Below the pieces are notes generated by a model. That model saw nothing but the letters and a program-made list of their open reading frames with translations, did not search any database and was not told where the DNA came from. From Theropithecus gelada (Eukaryota; Chordata; Mammalia; Primates; Cercopithecidae): DNA of 64,000 nt. The translations under genes were made by a program, and so were the position numbers. Where the stretch lies: contig NC_037681.1 in assembly GCF_003255815.1 (NCBI RefSeq), positions 66,029,438 to 66,093,437 of the forward strand, in the 5' to 3' direction. Of the stretch, positions 12,609-24,239 are shown one piece after another (position 1 is the first letter of the stretch; every line of letters begins with the position of its first letter).

Positions 12609-13097
12609 AAATAATCACATTCTTAATGATGAAAATTAAGTATTACATGAAAGGTTAGGAATACTAGTTTTTTCTATTATTCTCTCTTTATAGCAGTAAA
12701 ATGCAGATAGGAAGAAAAATAAATTTTAAAATTATTTTTTGAGAAATTCCAGGTTTGAAAAACACTGACAGTTTCCTAACTTCAAATCTCCCTCTCCCTT
12801 TATCAAAAAACTATAAAACCAATAAAGAGAATAAATAAAACACAACATAGAAGCCATCTCTTTGCATTTCTAGGAGACAGAGAATTATACTGGCATCAGA
12901 TTTCTCAAACATAATATACAAAGGAAGCCAACAGCAGAGCAACATATTCAAGAAACTTAAGGAAAGAAAGTGCAAACAAAAATGATTATACCATGCCAAG
13001 CTATCCTTCAAGTTTTAAGGCCATAGAAAACAATTCTGAATGTGTAAGAACTCAGAGAATATTGTACACATATACCCTTCTTCAGATCCTTCACTAG

Positions 13098-13316
13098 AGC
13101 AGAAGTTAGCAAACTATGACCTATGGGCCAAATCCAGCCTGCCATCTGTTTTTTGTGAATAAAATTTTATTGAAACACAACCATGCTCATTCATTATGTA
13201 TTGTCTATGACTGCTTTTGTGTTACACAGCAGTTGTGTAGTTGCAACAAAAGCCATCTGGCTCACAAAACCTTAAATATTTGTTCACTGGACCTTTACAG
13301 AAAAAGTTTACCAACT
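13098..13316 (+). mobile_element. hAT-Charlie non-autonomous element (MER1/MER3 type)
   Basis: 'agcaaactatgacctatggg', 'aataaaattttattgaaaca', 'ttgtctatgactgcttttgt' and 'ctttacagaaaaagttta' are the well-known phrases of this element, whose ends form inverted repeats. About 220 bp and nearly complete. I am unsure of the exact name. Confidence 0.75.
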
Positions 13317-13334
13317 GTATACTAGTCTACAGAA

Positions 13335-14500
13335 TAAGTTTCATTCACTCTAAAGACTTTGGAAAGCTCTGGCAAAAGGACCAAGGGCAAGCATTAATAT
13401 AATTCTAGGGCCGAGATTAAAACAAGAGTGGGGTCAGTTTCCTTTAAGAAAGCGCGGGTTGCAAGGCAATCCTCATACCAAAGCAGACTTCAGAATAAAA
13501 AGCATTAAACAAGGTAATAAAGAAAACTTTATATAATGTTAAAAGCCACACTCCAGCTCTGGAATAGAACAAGGTGCGTGAGATCCTGTACTTTAAAGAT
13601 GTTGTTAGGAGTGATATCACTGAAAATTGTGGAGTAGGGAACTCTAAATATCATCCCTCCACAAAGGTAAGGTAGCAAAAACCATCAGAATTAACTTTTT
13701 CACAACTATGGAATCTAATAAAAATTTTATAACAACGAAAGAAACACTTACAGAAAAAAGCTGCAGAATTTCTATAAGAGAGCACTTTTAACTTACACCA
13801 GGTCTCCAGCTCAGCGGTGGCCTCTGAAGATGACAGCCCACTTTCCTAGGGCAGGTTGCTCTTATCAGAAGGAGCAATATGGACCTTATTCTCAAATAAC
13901 TACGGTTGTGTGTTTTGATGTCTGGTGGGTCCCTGAGGAACTGACTCAAGGGCTTGCCTTTATTTCACATGCCTTGAAGCTTACTCAGGAGAGAAGAAGC
14001 CTCCCAGGTGGCCTTTGTCAAAAGTACTTAAAGGCAAACATATTAGCACCAGCCATGAGGGGTAAGGGATAACACGGGGGCAACTAACACACAGACCAAA
14101 AAACCTGTGAAAAATAAGCGTGGAAATGAGATATTTGAGGGAAAAGGGGCTTTGTAAAATTCCTGGGCATGCTGAGGGCTAGGGTGCGTGCTCTGAAAAG
14201 ATCTGAGAGAATCTTAAGCTTTCACCTCTAAAAGAACTTTGGGCTCCATGCAAACAGGAAGAAAAGGCTAAGGCAGAGCTGTTAGTGGCCTCACTAAGTG
14301 TTGAAGGAGTGCCCCAACAAAGAATCAATCTGCAAAGTCTGGGAGAGTTTGGGGTTTTTTCTTTTAGGGTTTATTTTGTTTTTGTTTTTGGCTCCAGGCA
14401 TTCAGGGGCATCTCTGTTAAATAACTAGATGGTTACTAAGCTAACAAGGGAGACCTCAGTGGACACACATAACAAAGAATAAAAATTTACAAAACTAGTT
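13335..14500. other. Intron 9, no recognised features
   Basis: Contains a short plus-strand frame (13830-14072) with no known resemblance. No splice-bounded SRBD1-like exon is seen. Confidence 0.5.
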
Positions 14501-14559
14501 TAGAAAAGTCACTAGAACAAACCACCCCACAAAGCAAGTAGCAACAACAAACACGAGGG

Positions 14560-15975
14560 AGGGGAGAGAATCTGATTTCCAGAGTTACCAAGTTATAATA
14601 TACAACATATACAGACTTTACCAAAAAAAAAAAAAAAACAAAGAAACTGTCCATGAGGAAGCTTAGACATTGGCCTTACAAAACAAAGATTTTAAATTAA
14701 CTCTCTTAAATATGCTGAATTCGAGAAAATCATGAATAGAGACCTAAAGAAAGCCAGGAGAATGATCTTTCAACCATATAGAAAAATAAGAGTTAGAAAT
14801 TATAAAAAAGAACCAAATAGAAATTACGGAGCTGAAAAGTACAATGACTGACATAAAAAATGTACTAGGGGTTCAACAGCAAATTTGAATAAAAAGAACA
14901 AATCAACAAGCCTGAAGACAGGTCAAACGGGAATATACAGTCAGAGAAAAAAGAAAAAGCTAAAGAAAGGAAAGGAACAGAGGCCGAGACCTGTGAGACA
15001 CTATCAATCATACTCTCTACGTATAATGGGAGACCCAGGAGAGGAGAGAAAGGCGCAGAAAGGATATTTTCTTTAAATTATTATGAAGAATTTCTCAAGT
15101 TTGATGAAAAACATTAATCTACATGTCTAAGAATCACAATAAACTCCAAGTAGGATAAACTCAGAAAGACCCACAACAAGACACATTATAATCAAACTGT
15201 CAAAAGATAAAGACACAGAATCCTGAGTGCAGCAAGAGAGAAGAGACTTGTCACAAATAAGGCATCGTAAGATTAACACCTGATTCCTCATAAAAAACCA
15301 TGGAGGCCATACCATAAGAGTGGATGGTATATTTAGTATTAAAAGGGAAAAATTTTAAACCATCAACCAAGAATTCTATATTTTAAAAAACTCTCTGTAA
15401 AAAAATGAAGGAAATGTTTAATGGACATAGAGTTTCAGTTTTGCAAGATAAAAAATTTCTGGAGATTGGTGGCACAACAATATAACTATGCTTCCCATTA
15501 CTGAACTGTATGCTTAAAAAGGGTTATATTGGTACATTTTATGTTAAATGTATTTTACCACAATTAAACATAAATTTCTTTAAAAAAAGGAGAAATTAAG
15601 ATTTTCCAGAAAAAACAAAAACTAGGAAGTTTGTCACTAGTAGACCTGCCTTACATGAAATAGTACAGGAAGTGCTTCAGACTGGAATGAAAGGGTACTA
15701 GATAGTAACCTGAAGCCATAAAAAGAAATAAGGAGCACTGATAAAGGTCGCTACATATGTAAATATAAATGCCAGTATTACTGTATTTTTGGTTATCTCC
15801 TCTCTTTTTTCCCTATATAATTTAAAAGCTACATTCCACAACATAGATATAGCCTATGACTACATTTACGAAAAAAAAATTTAGTAAACTGAAAAATGAA
15901 ACTAAAAGACTGAAGTACAATGACTATGATTTATATAACTAAATGAGACCTCTCACACTTTATTCTAAATCAGGT
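14560..15975 (+). mobile_element. Old L1 (L1M-type) ORF1 region
   Basis: Colinear with the ORF1 to inter-ORF part of old mammalian L1: 'gggttcaacagcaaatttga', 'cctgtgagacactatcaatc', 'agtaggataaactcagaaag', 'ccatggaggcc', 'caaccaagaattctatat' and 'agtattactgtatttttggt'. Many stops and indels. Antisense to SRBD1. A poly-A run lies at 14624-14638. The element is split by another L1 tail at about 15415-15595. Confidence 0.8.
15415..15595 (+). mobile_element. L1 3'-end fragment nested in older L1
   Basis: 'ggcacaacaatataactatg', 'ctgaactgtatgcttaaaaa', 'atgttaaatgtattttacca' and 'caattaaacataaa' form a typical L1M 3' terminus ending in A-rich sequence. The ORF1-like sequence resumes right after at 'ggagaaattaagattttcc'. 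Confidence 0.7.
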
Positions 15976-16322
15976 ATCTCAGATTTGTATTTCACATGGA
16001 AGAGATCCAGAATTGAACTCAAATATAAGGATACTAGGAAACAGAGTCTAACAAAAAGATCACCAGCCAAAAAGTCAAGATACCTAAAATGTTATATTGT
16101 CAGCTCTGCTATAATTCTCAATGTCACTTATTAACTAACTGCTCTGGGTCGTTCGTTCCCAATTTGTGAAGTGGCGAGGATATGACAATATTATAAGAAT
16201 TTATATAAAGAAAAAAGAAAACAGTTGACATAAAATTCTTTAAATTCTTAGTAAAGTAGCAGGCAAATCTAAAATATTATCATTATTACTGTATCAGCAT
16301 GCACATGCAGTTTTTTATTTAC

Positions 16323-16458
16323 CTGATGATGGTGAATGCTTCTTATGTTGCACGAAAAATGCTGGTAGAGCAGAAACTTATCAACATCTTTCTCATTTAC
16401 CTTTTTTGAGGACACTTTTGCCAGAGATGACTGGATACAAACGTGTCTGTTCTGGCAC
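16323..16458 (-). CDS. SRBD1: SRBD1 coding exon 9 (residues 389-434, last exon in window)
   Basis: This 136-nt exon completes Leu389 and encodes 45 codons, CQNRHVCIQSSLAKVSSKKV and on to CNIRSIHHHQ. The part DKFLLYQHFSCNIRSIHHHQ lines up with the Tex segment 'F.dYfdy.e.l..ips.R', just before the 'alnRGe' motif, which should be at the start of exon 10. The acceptor is GTATCTGAACAG and the donor GTAAAT. The exon ends on a codon boundary. I looked through 1-16322 for the next exon (expected to begin with an ILAINRGE-like sequence) and did not find it. Confidence 0.94.
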
Positions 16459-17767
16459 CTGTTCAGATACCCAAGTGTTCAAAAAACAAGCAGTTATTAA
16501 TTTGTGCTTTAGTAAAGAATATATAGAAATAAGGATAACAAAAAAGTCCAAGTGAGTTTTTTAAATGATGCCCAGCTATGAAATCAATATTACTGCCCCA
16601 TCAAAAGAGGACTCTTTGCCTACTGATACTAGCATAGTCCTCCAGATCTATTTATAAATCTACTCAATCTCCCCATAAAATGCCTGAATGAATTCAGAAA
16701 CCATCTGCAATTATGTAAAAGATCAAAACTCTCTATAGAAATCAAATCAACAGCTCTGATCTAAATATCAGACTTTTCTAATCACTAAGTTAGGCAGTCA
16801 CAGTCAATTAAAACCTAAAAAAAAAGAGAAACAAAAGGACGTGTCAGGACAGCTTCCAATAACAATTTATAATACTGAACCAAATTTAAGCAGCATAATT
16901 ACTTATAAAAACACATTTTAAAATCTGAGCAAGAATTTTGCTTCAACTCATTCCTGCTGGGGCCACTGAGAAAATAGAAAAGTTATCTGTCTTGTACTAA
17001 CAAAAAACCCTGACAAGCAACAGTAGTCAACTAGGTCATCTCCTTTCCTCTTCTCGGCACAGCTCAAACAGCTAGATATGTGGAGGGAGAGAGAGGGAGA
17101 ACAGACCTCCGGCAGAAACGTGTCTTCTCTTCTGATACACAGCAGAAAAAGAACAAAATATATAAAAATAGGGTTTTAAATTAATGTGTTTTTGTAATGA
17201 GGCATAAAACCCATAAGCCCAAGAAGGCTCTAGGTCAAAGATCTTTAATGTCTGATAAACTGGGACTGTGATCCCATAGATAAGCTGCTCCCCCAACAGC
17301 TAAAAATCATCTGGAGGTCAGCCCTTTTACCCTCATCTGATATTACACATTCTCAAATTAAGCCAATCACTGGTAAACACCAGAAACGAGATACTATAAA
17401 ATTAAGCATACATCACAATCAACATGTTTAAAAAGCAATGCCACTCTAAAGGACATGAATCTCTCTTCATATATATTGTGTAAGGCAATGGTTTTTAAAC
17501 TCATCAGGCCCCTCCACTGAGACGCCTCAGTGTAAAGAGGGTGAGTAGGCAGAGTTCCAGGCTCCCTGCCCAGAATTCAATTAAAACAACTTTACTTTTA
17601 TCTGTTTTATATATTTCGGTTATGCTATTTGAACAAAGAGTTCTGCTCCTTAAAAAAAAAAAGGTCTGAAAACAAAGTTTTTAATGAACATTGGTATTAG
17701 CACTAACCGTGTGACCCTTAACAGCACGAGTCCATAAAGCAGAAAACTCCATAAAAGAGTTACTCAC
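16459..17767. other. SRBD1 intron 8
   Basis: 1.3 kb with no repeat I can name with confidence. Starts GTGAGTA and ends with a pyrimidine-rich acceptor on the minus strand. Confidence 0.7.
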
Positions 17768-17864
17768 AAGTTCCGAATGAAGTCAAGCGTGTCTTTGTCT
17801 TTAGCAATCATGTCTGCTAAAATATGCTGCACTCCTATTTCAATATCCTGAAGCGTTGAAAGCC
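17768..17864 (-). CDS. SRBD1: SRBD1 coding exon 8 (residues 357-388)
   Basis: This 97-nt exon begins with two bases completing Gly357 and encodes LSTLQDIEIGVQHILADMIA followed by KDKDTLDFIRN, ending with two bases of a leucine codon. In Tex proteins this position holds the 'A..GA..IIAE..a.d...R..LR' segment, which VQHILADMIAKDKDTLDFIR resembles. The acceptor is TCCTAAAG and the donor GTGAGTA. The phase (two bases out) matches exon 9, which starts with the G that completes Leu389. Confidence 0.94.
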
Positions 17865-18057
17865 CTTTAGGAGAAGGGTAAAAAGGAAAACAAAAACAAA
17901 AAGTATAAGATTGGTTTTAAATTCTATAATTAAATCACAGTAAATTAATTCCAGTCAAAATAAAACCTTAAGTTGACAGCCTTAAGACAGAAAGATATTG
18001 TAGTGGTATACTAGCTTCCCTTTGTAACAAAAACAAGTCTCCAAAAGCAATAATACA

Positions 18058-18262
18058 GACATAATACATAATATATTGCCCAGTGGTAAAAATGCATCTC
18101 TGGAGCCAGCTGCCTTGTCTAATCCTGGTTCTACCATTTGCCAGTTGTGAGACACTGGGCAAGCTACTTGACTTCTCTGTACCTGAGTTTCCTATAAAAA
18201 TGGAATCATTATGTACCTTCTTTATGAAGTGATTACAAATATTAAAGATGTTATAGGAAATA
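18058..18262 (+). mobile_element. MIR
   Basis: Nearly whole MIR: 'ctctggagccagctgccttg', 'tggttctaccatttgccag', 'gagacactgggcaagctact' and 'gagtttcctataaaaatgg'. Confidence 0.8.
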
Positions 18263-18795
18263 TATATTAATAGAGTCAAAACCAAAGGGACAGTACTCCA
18301 TTTGTTTAAAAAAATTATCCTTTAGAAGCAATTTCTATTTTGGATTATGGGGCATTTATTCACATTTTCAACGACCCATTTGAATTTCACAAATCTCAAA
18401 AGCACAAAACAAGAGCTTTCATGCAGTTGTTCCTCTTCACAGTTAAATTGTGTACAGATGGGCATTAAGTTCTCTTTAAGCATTTCTTATTTGCTAATTT
18501 ATAGCAATGAATCTTGTAGATCAAGGTTTCTCTGATATTGACTTACGGAGAGAGATCATTTGCACTGCTTTGTTTCATTTCTTTTGCCTTTATCATTCTA
18601 TTTGCATGAAAGTTTTTTGCATTAAACTTGAATTACACAAGCACTGCCTATTATATGTATGTTTTCCTGTAAGTAAAGTTTTAATGAGTAATAAGGTACA
18701 AAAGCCAAAGAGAGGACAGGAGGACATTTATTATGGCATAATTAATAAATAGAAAAGATCAGTTTGGTTGTGTTAGGATAAGTAATTATGTTTAC

Positions 18796-19587
18796 AGTTG
18801 ACCTTTAAACAACATGGGTACAGGACCCTTTTTTTTTTTTGAGATGGAGTCTCACTGTCTTCCAGGCTGAAATGCAGTGGTGCAATCTTGGCTCACTGCA
18901 ACCTCTGCCTCCTGGGTTCAAGCGATTCTCCTGCCTCAGCCTCCCAAGTAACAGGGATTATAGGTGCGCACCCGGCTAATTTTTGTATTTTTAGTAGAGA
19001 TGGAGTTTCACTGTGTTGGCCAGGCTGGTCTCGAACTCGCGACCTCAAGAGATCTGCCCACCTCGGCCTCCCAAAGTGTTGGGATTACAGGCTTGAGCCA
19101 CTGCACCCGGTCTGCACAGGTCCACTTCTACATGGATTAATCACAATAAAAGTTGGAACAAGGGTGCCTGCCTCTCATCACCCCTTCCACCTCCTCTACC
19201 TCTTCTGCTTTTGCTATTCCTGAGACAGAAAGAACTCCTCCTCCTCCTCCTTCTTCTCGTCAGCCTATTCAGTGTGATGATGAGGATGAAGACCTTTATG
19301 ATAATTCACTTCCACTTAATAAACAGTAAATATATTTTTTCTTCCTTAAAATTTTCTTATTCACATTTTTTTTCTAGTTTACCTTATTGTAAGAATATAG
19401 TTTATAACACATATAACACACAAAATGTGTCATCTTTATGTCATCAGTAAGGCTTCAGGTCAACAGTGGGCTATTAATAGTTAAGTTTTTAGGAAGTCAA
19501 AAGTTATACCTAAATTTTCAACTTTGAAGAGGGAGTTGGGGCTGGGGGTTGTTCCCCTAATCTCTGTATTAGGCAAGGGTCAACTAC
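18796..19587 (+). mobile_element. Tigger2-type DNA transposon remnant split by an Alu
   Basis: Ends are inverted repeats: 'cagttgacctttaaacaac' at the left and 'aggcaagggtcaacta' at the right, beside TA. Inside are 'ggtccacttctacatggatt', a CTC/TTC-rich stretch, 'ccttattgtaagaatatag', 'ggcttcaggtcaacagtggg' and 'gttaagtttttaggaagtca', all Tigger2 landmarks. The transposase gene is absent. The left end is cut by the Alu at 18829-19112. Confidence 0.85.
18829..19112 (-). mobile_element. Alu inside Tigger2 (intron 7)
   Basis: Poly-T head, both monomers reversed, ends 'ccactgcacccggtc'. Flanks: 'acaggaccc' before and 'gcacaggtcc' after are split Tigger2 sequence. Confidence 0.93.
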
Positions 19588-20069
19588 ATTTTAAAGAAAT
19601 TTAAAGAAAGAAATTTAGCTAATGAAACTAATAGGAATTCTATTTACATTTTAAGAAAACTTTCCTATGAGGGAATTTTCATTAACAAATTACCTTTACG
19701 AGATGGAAGACTATATATCTAATGGACTTAAAACAGCTATAGCACGTAGAGCACTCAATAAACATTTGTTCTTGTGTTAGCTCTCTCAGTCATCACCTAG
19801 GAAAACCATTCACAAGAACTAATTCCTGGAGTTCCAAGTATCTCAGAGCATCATTACATGAAGTTTAATGACAACACCAGGGTGATAAGTCAGTAGTAAA
19901 GATGGAATCTACAGGGAGAACCATTAATGGAATCAGAGAACAGAAGAAATTATAGACCTTGCAATAAGAAAGGGCCTTTGAAAATCCCCCATCATAAGAG
20001 GGGAATATAATTTGAAATCTTATGTAATTAATGAATCTAATTAAAATTGTGCTAGAGCTCTAGAGAAAT

Positions 20070-20290
20070 GTAAAGTGTAGTCTAAGGACCCAAAAATAAA
20101 ATCATACCAGGTACTTGTTAAAACTATGAATTCCTAGACTGTGGAACTGAAGTGTTTTTATGGAGTGTCCCAGATAATTCTGATACCCATTCAACTTTAA
20201 AAAACTGCCGCTAGGGAAATGCCTTGAGCTACTTCTACAGCAGTGGTTCTCAATGGGAGACAGAAATTACCAGAGTCATTTGGGACACTC
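20070..20290 (+). mobile_element. hAT-Charlie fragments (MER5A-like, then a second short end)
   Basis: 20075-20215 has 'taccaggtacttgttaaaac', 'ctgtggaactgaagtg' and 'cagataattctgatacc', like a decayed MER5A. A separate 'agcagtggttctcaatggg' at 20240 is a hAT-type end. Confidence 0.5.
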
Positions 20291-21690
20291 TTTCAAATTA
20301 CATTCCCCTTCTCAGTCCAACCAGGGAGAAAAATAATTTTAAAAGAAAGTCTTCTGTGTTTTGAAAAAGCTCCTTTCCCAATCAAAGAGAATAGACCTTG
20401 TGGGTTTAAAACAGTCAAAGATAACAGATGTTCCAAAAGTTTAGCACCTCAGTTAAATAAGGAGGAAATATGGTCCACAGAACCAGAAAATCATACCCTT
20501 TGCCTTAAAATGAAATCTTTCCAGCTAGAGAATCGTCAAACCTCCACACCTGTAAACAAAAACCGAAAGGCCAACATTTCTTTTCACTTTCTGTGCACTT
20601 AAGCTACCTCTTCTTATATATGACAGAACAATCAGTTACTTCCTCTTGGACATGAAAGTAGTATTTTGGATATCCCAGGACATAGTCCATTTGTGGCACA
20701 GTATAGCTTTATGATTCAGACCAAATGCTTACTGGTCTGTGGCAAGCAAGCAAGAAGTGTCTTCTATTGGGGGAAAAAAAAAAAACGGAACTATCTGGTT
20801 TCTTAAATATTTCTTTCAGGAATGATAGGATTATGAAACTTCTTTAGAAAAACAAAATTAAGGGTGATCATGATTGTGTGTAACATAAAGAAGGAGGAGA
20901 CAAAGAGAAGGAGAAAACATTTCTATCAAACTTAAAAAAAAAAGCAGTACCTAGCTTATATAGACTTACTTATAATAATTCTACATTTTTGATTGGGGTA
21001 AAGGAAAGAGGGAGTAAAGCAAACAGAAGTCCTGATATGTCTGCTAGTACAGGACTACTGTAACTGTGCTAGACCCTGAACTATCCACCTTATAAGAAGT
21101 ATCACCAAATGTCCGTTGTCATATATTCCAGCAGCCTCACCATGTATGACAATCCAAAGAGATACGGTTATCAAAAACCTACCCAGTAGGAACTCAGTGT
21201 GTGAGAGAACTCAAGAGACTTGGTACCAAAGGTAGTGAGAAGTAGAAGGAAAGAAAATCAACCACAAGGAGAAAAATAAAAATAAAAACAGTCGATAAGC
21301 CTTTGTGCATCTAACATTCTGAAAGTTTCAACATTCCATTTTAATAAAACATACGATGACTGGGCACAGATAGTTTCCTACTGTGGTTAACTTAATGCTT
21401 AGCTATAGTCTTAGCTATTATTAAAATATTAAGTGTTGCAACCATTTGGAAATCTAACTATAAATACACATTAAAAATTAAACAAATTTGAATTTTATTC
21501 ATTTCAACCCATCTCTAAATTCACAATATCCTATTTTACTTTTTCACTATTGCCCTTCTCCAAACATTAAGGTAAGTGTGTTTGGGTATGAACAGATATC
21601 TAGATTTTACAGACACACCTACTTGGTTTTTTAAATCACAAATTCACATTTGCTGGGTTATTTAAAATAAAAACAGGCTATGGTATGCTG
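20290..21690. other. Intron 7, no recognised features
   Basis: A 119-codon plus-strand frame at 20243-20602 has no known resemblance and starts inside the hAT remnant. Nothing else was assignable. Confidence 0.5.
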
Positions 21691-21699
21691 TAATTTTCT

Positions 21700-22115
21700 A
21701 CACGTTAGTACATACGGTGGATTTTGTTATCAGAGACTGCCCCCTACAGACATTTACATGTCCCAGTCTATGGGATCCACAGAAGGACAAAAGAAACTGG
21801 AGGTGGGGGTGGGGTGGAAAGATGTAGGTCAAAGGGTACAAAGTTGTAGCTACACAGGCTGAAAAAGACTACAGTTCTAACATACAGCACGGGGGCTATG
21901 GTTAATAACACCGTAATGTGTACTGTAAATTTGCTAAGACAGATTTAAGTGCTCTTAACACAAAATAAGGTAACTATGTGAGATGAATACGTTAATTTGC
22001 TTATCATGTATAGAATACTTTAACTATAGTACTCACTTCACTATGTATTAATACATGTATATCAAAACATCATGTTGCACATGTTAATTATATAATTTCT
22101 TAATATTAAAAAAAT
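21700..22115 (+). mobile_element. L1 3' end (L1MB-type)
   Basis: 'gggctatggttaataacacc', 'gctaagacagatttaagtgc', 'aaggtaactatgtgagatga', and 'atatcaaaacatcatgttgc' form a typical L1 3' UTR, ending at an A-rich stretch. Confidence 0.8.
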
Positions 22116-22624
22116 AATTTTTTGAGAGTAGACACCACCAGAACATCAATCTCCCCACTCAATCTTAACAGCAAATTCCTGAGAAAAAGGCACTCTTAAC
22201 CGAAGTTTTTACTCTAAGGCTCATTTTTACAATAAAAAAAAAATGCACCTTGACATTTATCAACTGTCATTTTCCTTGAGTTTTTCTTAGAAATATCTCT
22301 CCCTTACTTCTTCCCTCTCTTATTCTCTGTTGTGCATGCACACACACAAAATAGGAAGATACACTTGGAGGGAAATTTCAGAAAAAGACACTTTACTCCT
22401 AGAGTAGAAGTGTGAGAACGGAGCTTCGCTTTACACTTCCTGGATGTCAAAACTATTGACATTTTTAAAGAATATTTATGACTTTTACAAGTAAACAAAT
22501 TTTTAGAAATAAAAGCTTTACTAGACAATATAGGAGAATCTTTATAAATTTGGGATATGAAGGAATTTCTTTAAAAAGAAAACACAGCTATTATCTTAAA
22601 AGATGGTTAGCTATAATAAAACTC

Positions 22625-22830
22625 CACTAATACCTATTTATCAAGAGATGCCATAAAGAAAGTGAAAAGACAAGTTACAAACTAGGAAAAAAAGATTTGC
22701 AACACATATCAATGACAAAAAATATTTTAAAATAATCATTTTAAAAAGAAAAACAATACAATAGAAAAACGGGCAAGACTAGAATAGGCACTTCATCAAC
22801 AGAGAAAAGTTGAATGGCTACTCGATAGGT
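22625..22830 (+). mobile_element. L1 ORF2 fragment
   Basis: 'gccataaagaaagtgaaaag', 'aagatttgcaacacatat' and 'actagaataggcacttcatc' are L1 ORF2 phrases near the end of the frame. Heavily decayed. Confidence 0.55.
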
Positions 22831-22985
22831 ATGTCAGGATTTGTTTTATTTCAATTATTCTACATATGCTGTAATATTCTTTCGTATAATCATTACTTAA
22901 CAGAACATTTTTTTAACACACGTTTTTAAATTAAAAAAAAAAAAAAAAAAGAAACAAAGTTGATCTCTGTAAATAAAGCCAGTAC

Positions 22986-23124
22986 CTTTAACGTCAGGCC
23001 TAATGTATGATAGCAGACTGAGCTCCCCTGGTTTCTCAAGCAGTGCCCTGGCTGCTCCTTCTAAGCCCAACTGTCTTGCTCTCTGGGCTTTAGTCCCTTT
23101 GCTCCCAGTTTTATATGGAGCAGA
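22986..23124 (-). CDS. SRBD1: SRBD1 coding exon 7 (residues 311-356, conserved Tex motif)
   Basis: This 139-nt exon encodes SAPYKTGSKGTKAQRARQLG then LEGAARALLEKPGEL and SLLSYIRPDVK, with one base carried into a glycine codon. The pattern PYK-x(5)-TKAQRAR-x-x-GLE is conserved from bacterial Tex (PYKPKRRT..AREKGLE-like) to animals and makes the family assignment firm. Its many basic residues suggest a structural or nucleic-acid-facing surface, which is inference. The acceptor is ATTTTCTAG; the donor GTACTGG is weaker than the others. The upstream intron is 1.7 kb, the downstream intron 5.1 kb. Confidence 0.95.
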
Positions 23125-23449
23125 CTAGAAAATAAAGGCAGAAAACATATGATTCAGTTTTAAAAAAACAAAAGTTAAAACTAGGATACAAAATTAGAGG
23201 ACATACTGAGAATGCTAAAGAAACCCTTTCCTCAATCCTTTCTTCTTCCTTCAGAGATGAATTAAAACTAATTTGAAAACGCTTACTGTAAGAAGATGGT
23301 ATGTGCCTTCTCTTATTCTTCATATTTTTCTATATGCTAAATTAGTTGCTTGGTTTTACTCATCTTAAAAACTCATTGCTTGGACTGCAAAGTCCTCAAC
23401 TCCAGCAAGTTCCTTTAAAAGTGTGCTACACACAATTCTTCTACTTCTT

Positions 23450-23783
23450 TGTTTTGTTTTTTTTTCTTCTTTTTTTGAGAAGAAGTCTCGCTCTGTCACC
23501 AGGCTGGAGTGCTGGGGCACGATCTCTGCTCACTGCAACCTCTGCCTCCTAGGTTCAAGCGATTCTCCTCCTCAGTCTCCCAAGTAGCTGGGCCTACAGG
23601 CGGGCATCACTATGTCCAGCTAATCTTTTTTCTTTTTTTCTTTTTTTTTTTTTGCATTTTTAGTAGAGATGGGGTTTTACCATGTTGGCCAGGATGATCT
23701 CGATCTCTTGACCTCGTGATCTGCCCGCCTCGGCCTCCCAAAGTGTTAGGATTACAGGCATGAAGCACCACGCCCAGCCGGTC
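23450..23783 (-). mobile_element. Alu, first of same-site pair (intron 6)
   Basis: T-rich head with C and G interruptions, both monomers reversed, with an expanded T/C run in the middle linker (23623-23653). Ends 'gcaccacgcccagccggtc'. Sense with SRBD1, 330 nt downstream of exon 7 in the plus coordinate and so upstream of it in the transcript. Confidence 0.93.
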
Positions 23784-23799
23784 AATACTTCTACTTCTT

Positions 23800-24108
23800 C
23801 TTCTTTTTTTTTTTTTTTTTTTGAGACAGAGTCTTGCCCTGTAGCCCAGGCTGGAGTGTGGTGGCGTGATCTCAGCTCACCGCAACCTCCGACTCCCAGG
23901 TTCAAGCAATTCTCTGCCTCAGCCTCCTGAGTAACTGGGATTACAGGCGCCCGCCACCATGCCCAGCTAGTTTTTGTATTTTTAGTAGCGACGGGGTTTC
24001 ACCATCTTGGCCAGGCTGGTCTTGAACTCCTGACATCGTGATCAGCCCACCTCGGCCTCCCAAAGTACTGGGATTACAGGCATGAGCCACGAGCCACTGC
24101 ATCCAGCC
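23800..24108 (-). mobile_element. Alu, second of same-site pair (intron 6)
   Basis: Poly-T head, both monomers reversed, ends 'gccactgcatccagcc'; has a short duplication 'gagccacgagccac' near its end. Confidence 0.95.
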
Positions 24109-24239
24109 AATTCTTCTACTTCTTAATCCACTCACTCTAACACCCACCACCATCTGGCTTCTCTTCTCACACACCTTGCTGGAAATGGTATCACAAAAAT
24201 CCATGATGATCTCCTAATTACCAAATACATATATTTTTC

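Larger units (their letters stand above)
23434..24124. repeat. Threefold target repeat framing two Alus (intron 6)
   Basis: The 16-mer 'aattcttctacttctt' stands at 23434-23449, again (one substitution) at 23784-23799 and again at 24109-24124, with one Alu in each gap. This is the pattern left by two separate insertions at one target. Confidence 0.9.

Noticed and set aside
12310..12610. First read as a badly diverged Alu
   Set aside because: The central 150 bases match the 7SL S domain, which Alu lacks, so it is a 7SL pseudogene.
1..16322. SRBD1 exon 10 in the left part of the window
   Set aside because: I searched by eye for a minus-strand exon starting with an ILAINRGE-like sequence and for later motifs and found none; intron 9 probably runs past the edge. 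A tool-based alignment would settle it.
19225..19260. CTC/TTC repeat as an independent microsatellite
   Set aside because: It lies at the right place for the purine/pyrimidine-rich part of the Tigger2 consensus, so it is inherited from the element.
20243..20602. 119-codon plus-strand frame in intron 7
   Set aside because: Longest frame outside exons and the L1, but its start lies in a hAT remnant and the protein has no recognisable motif.
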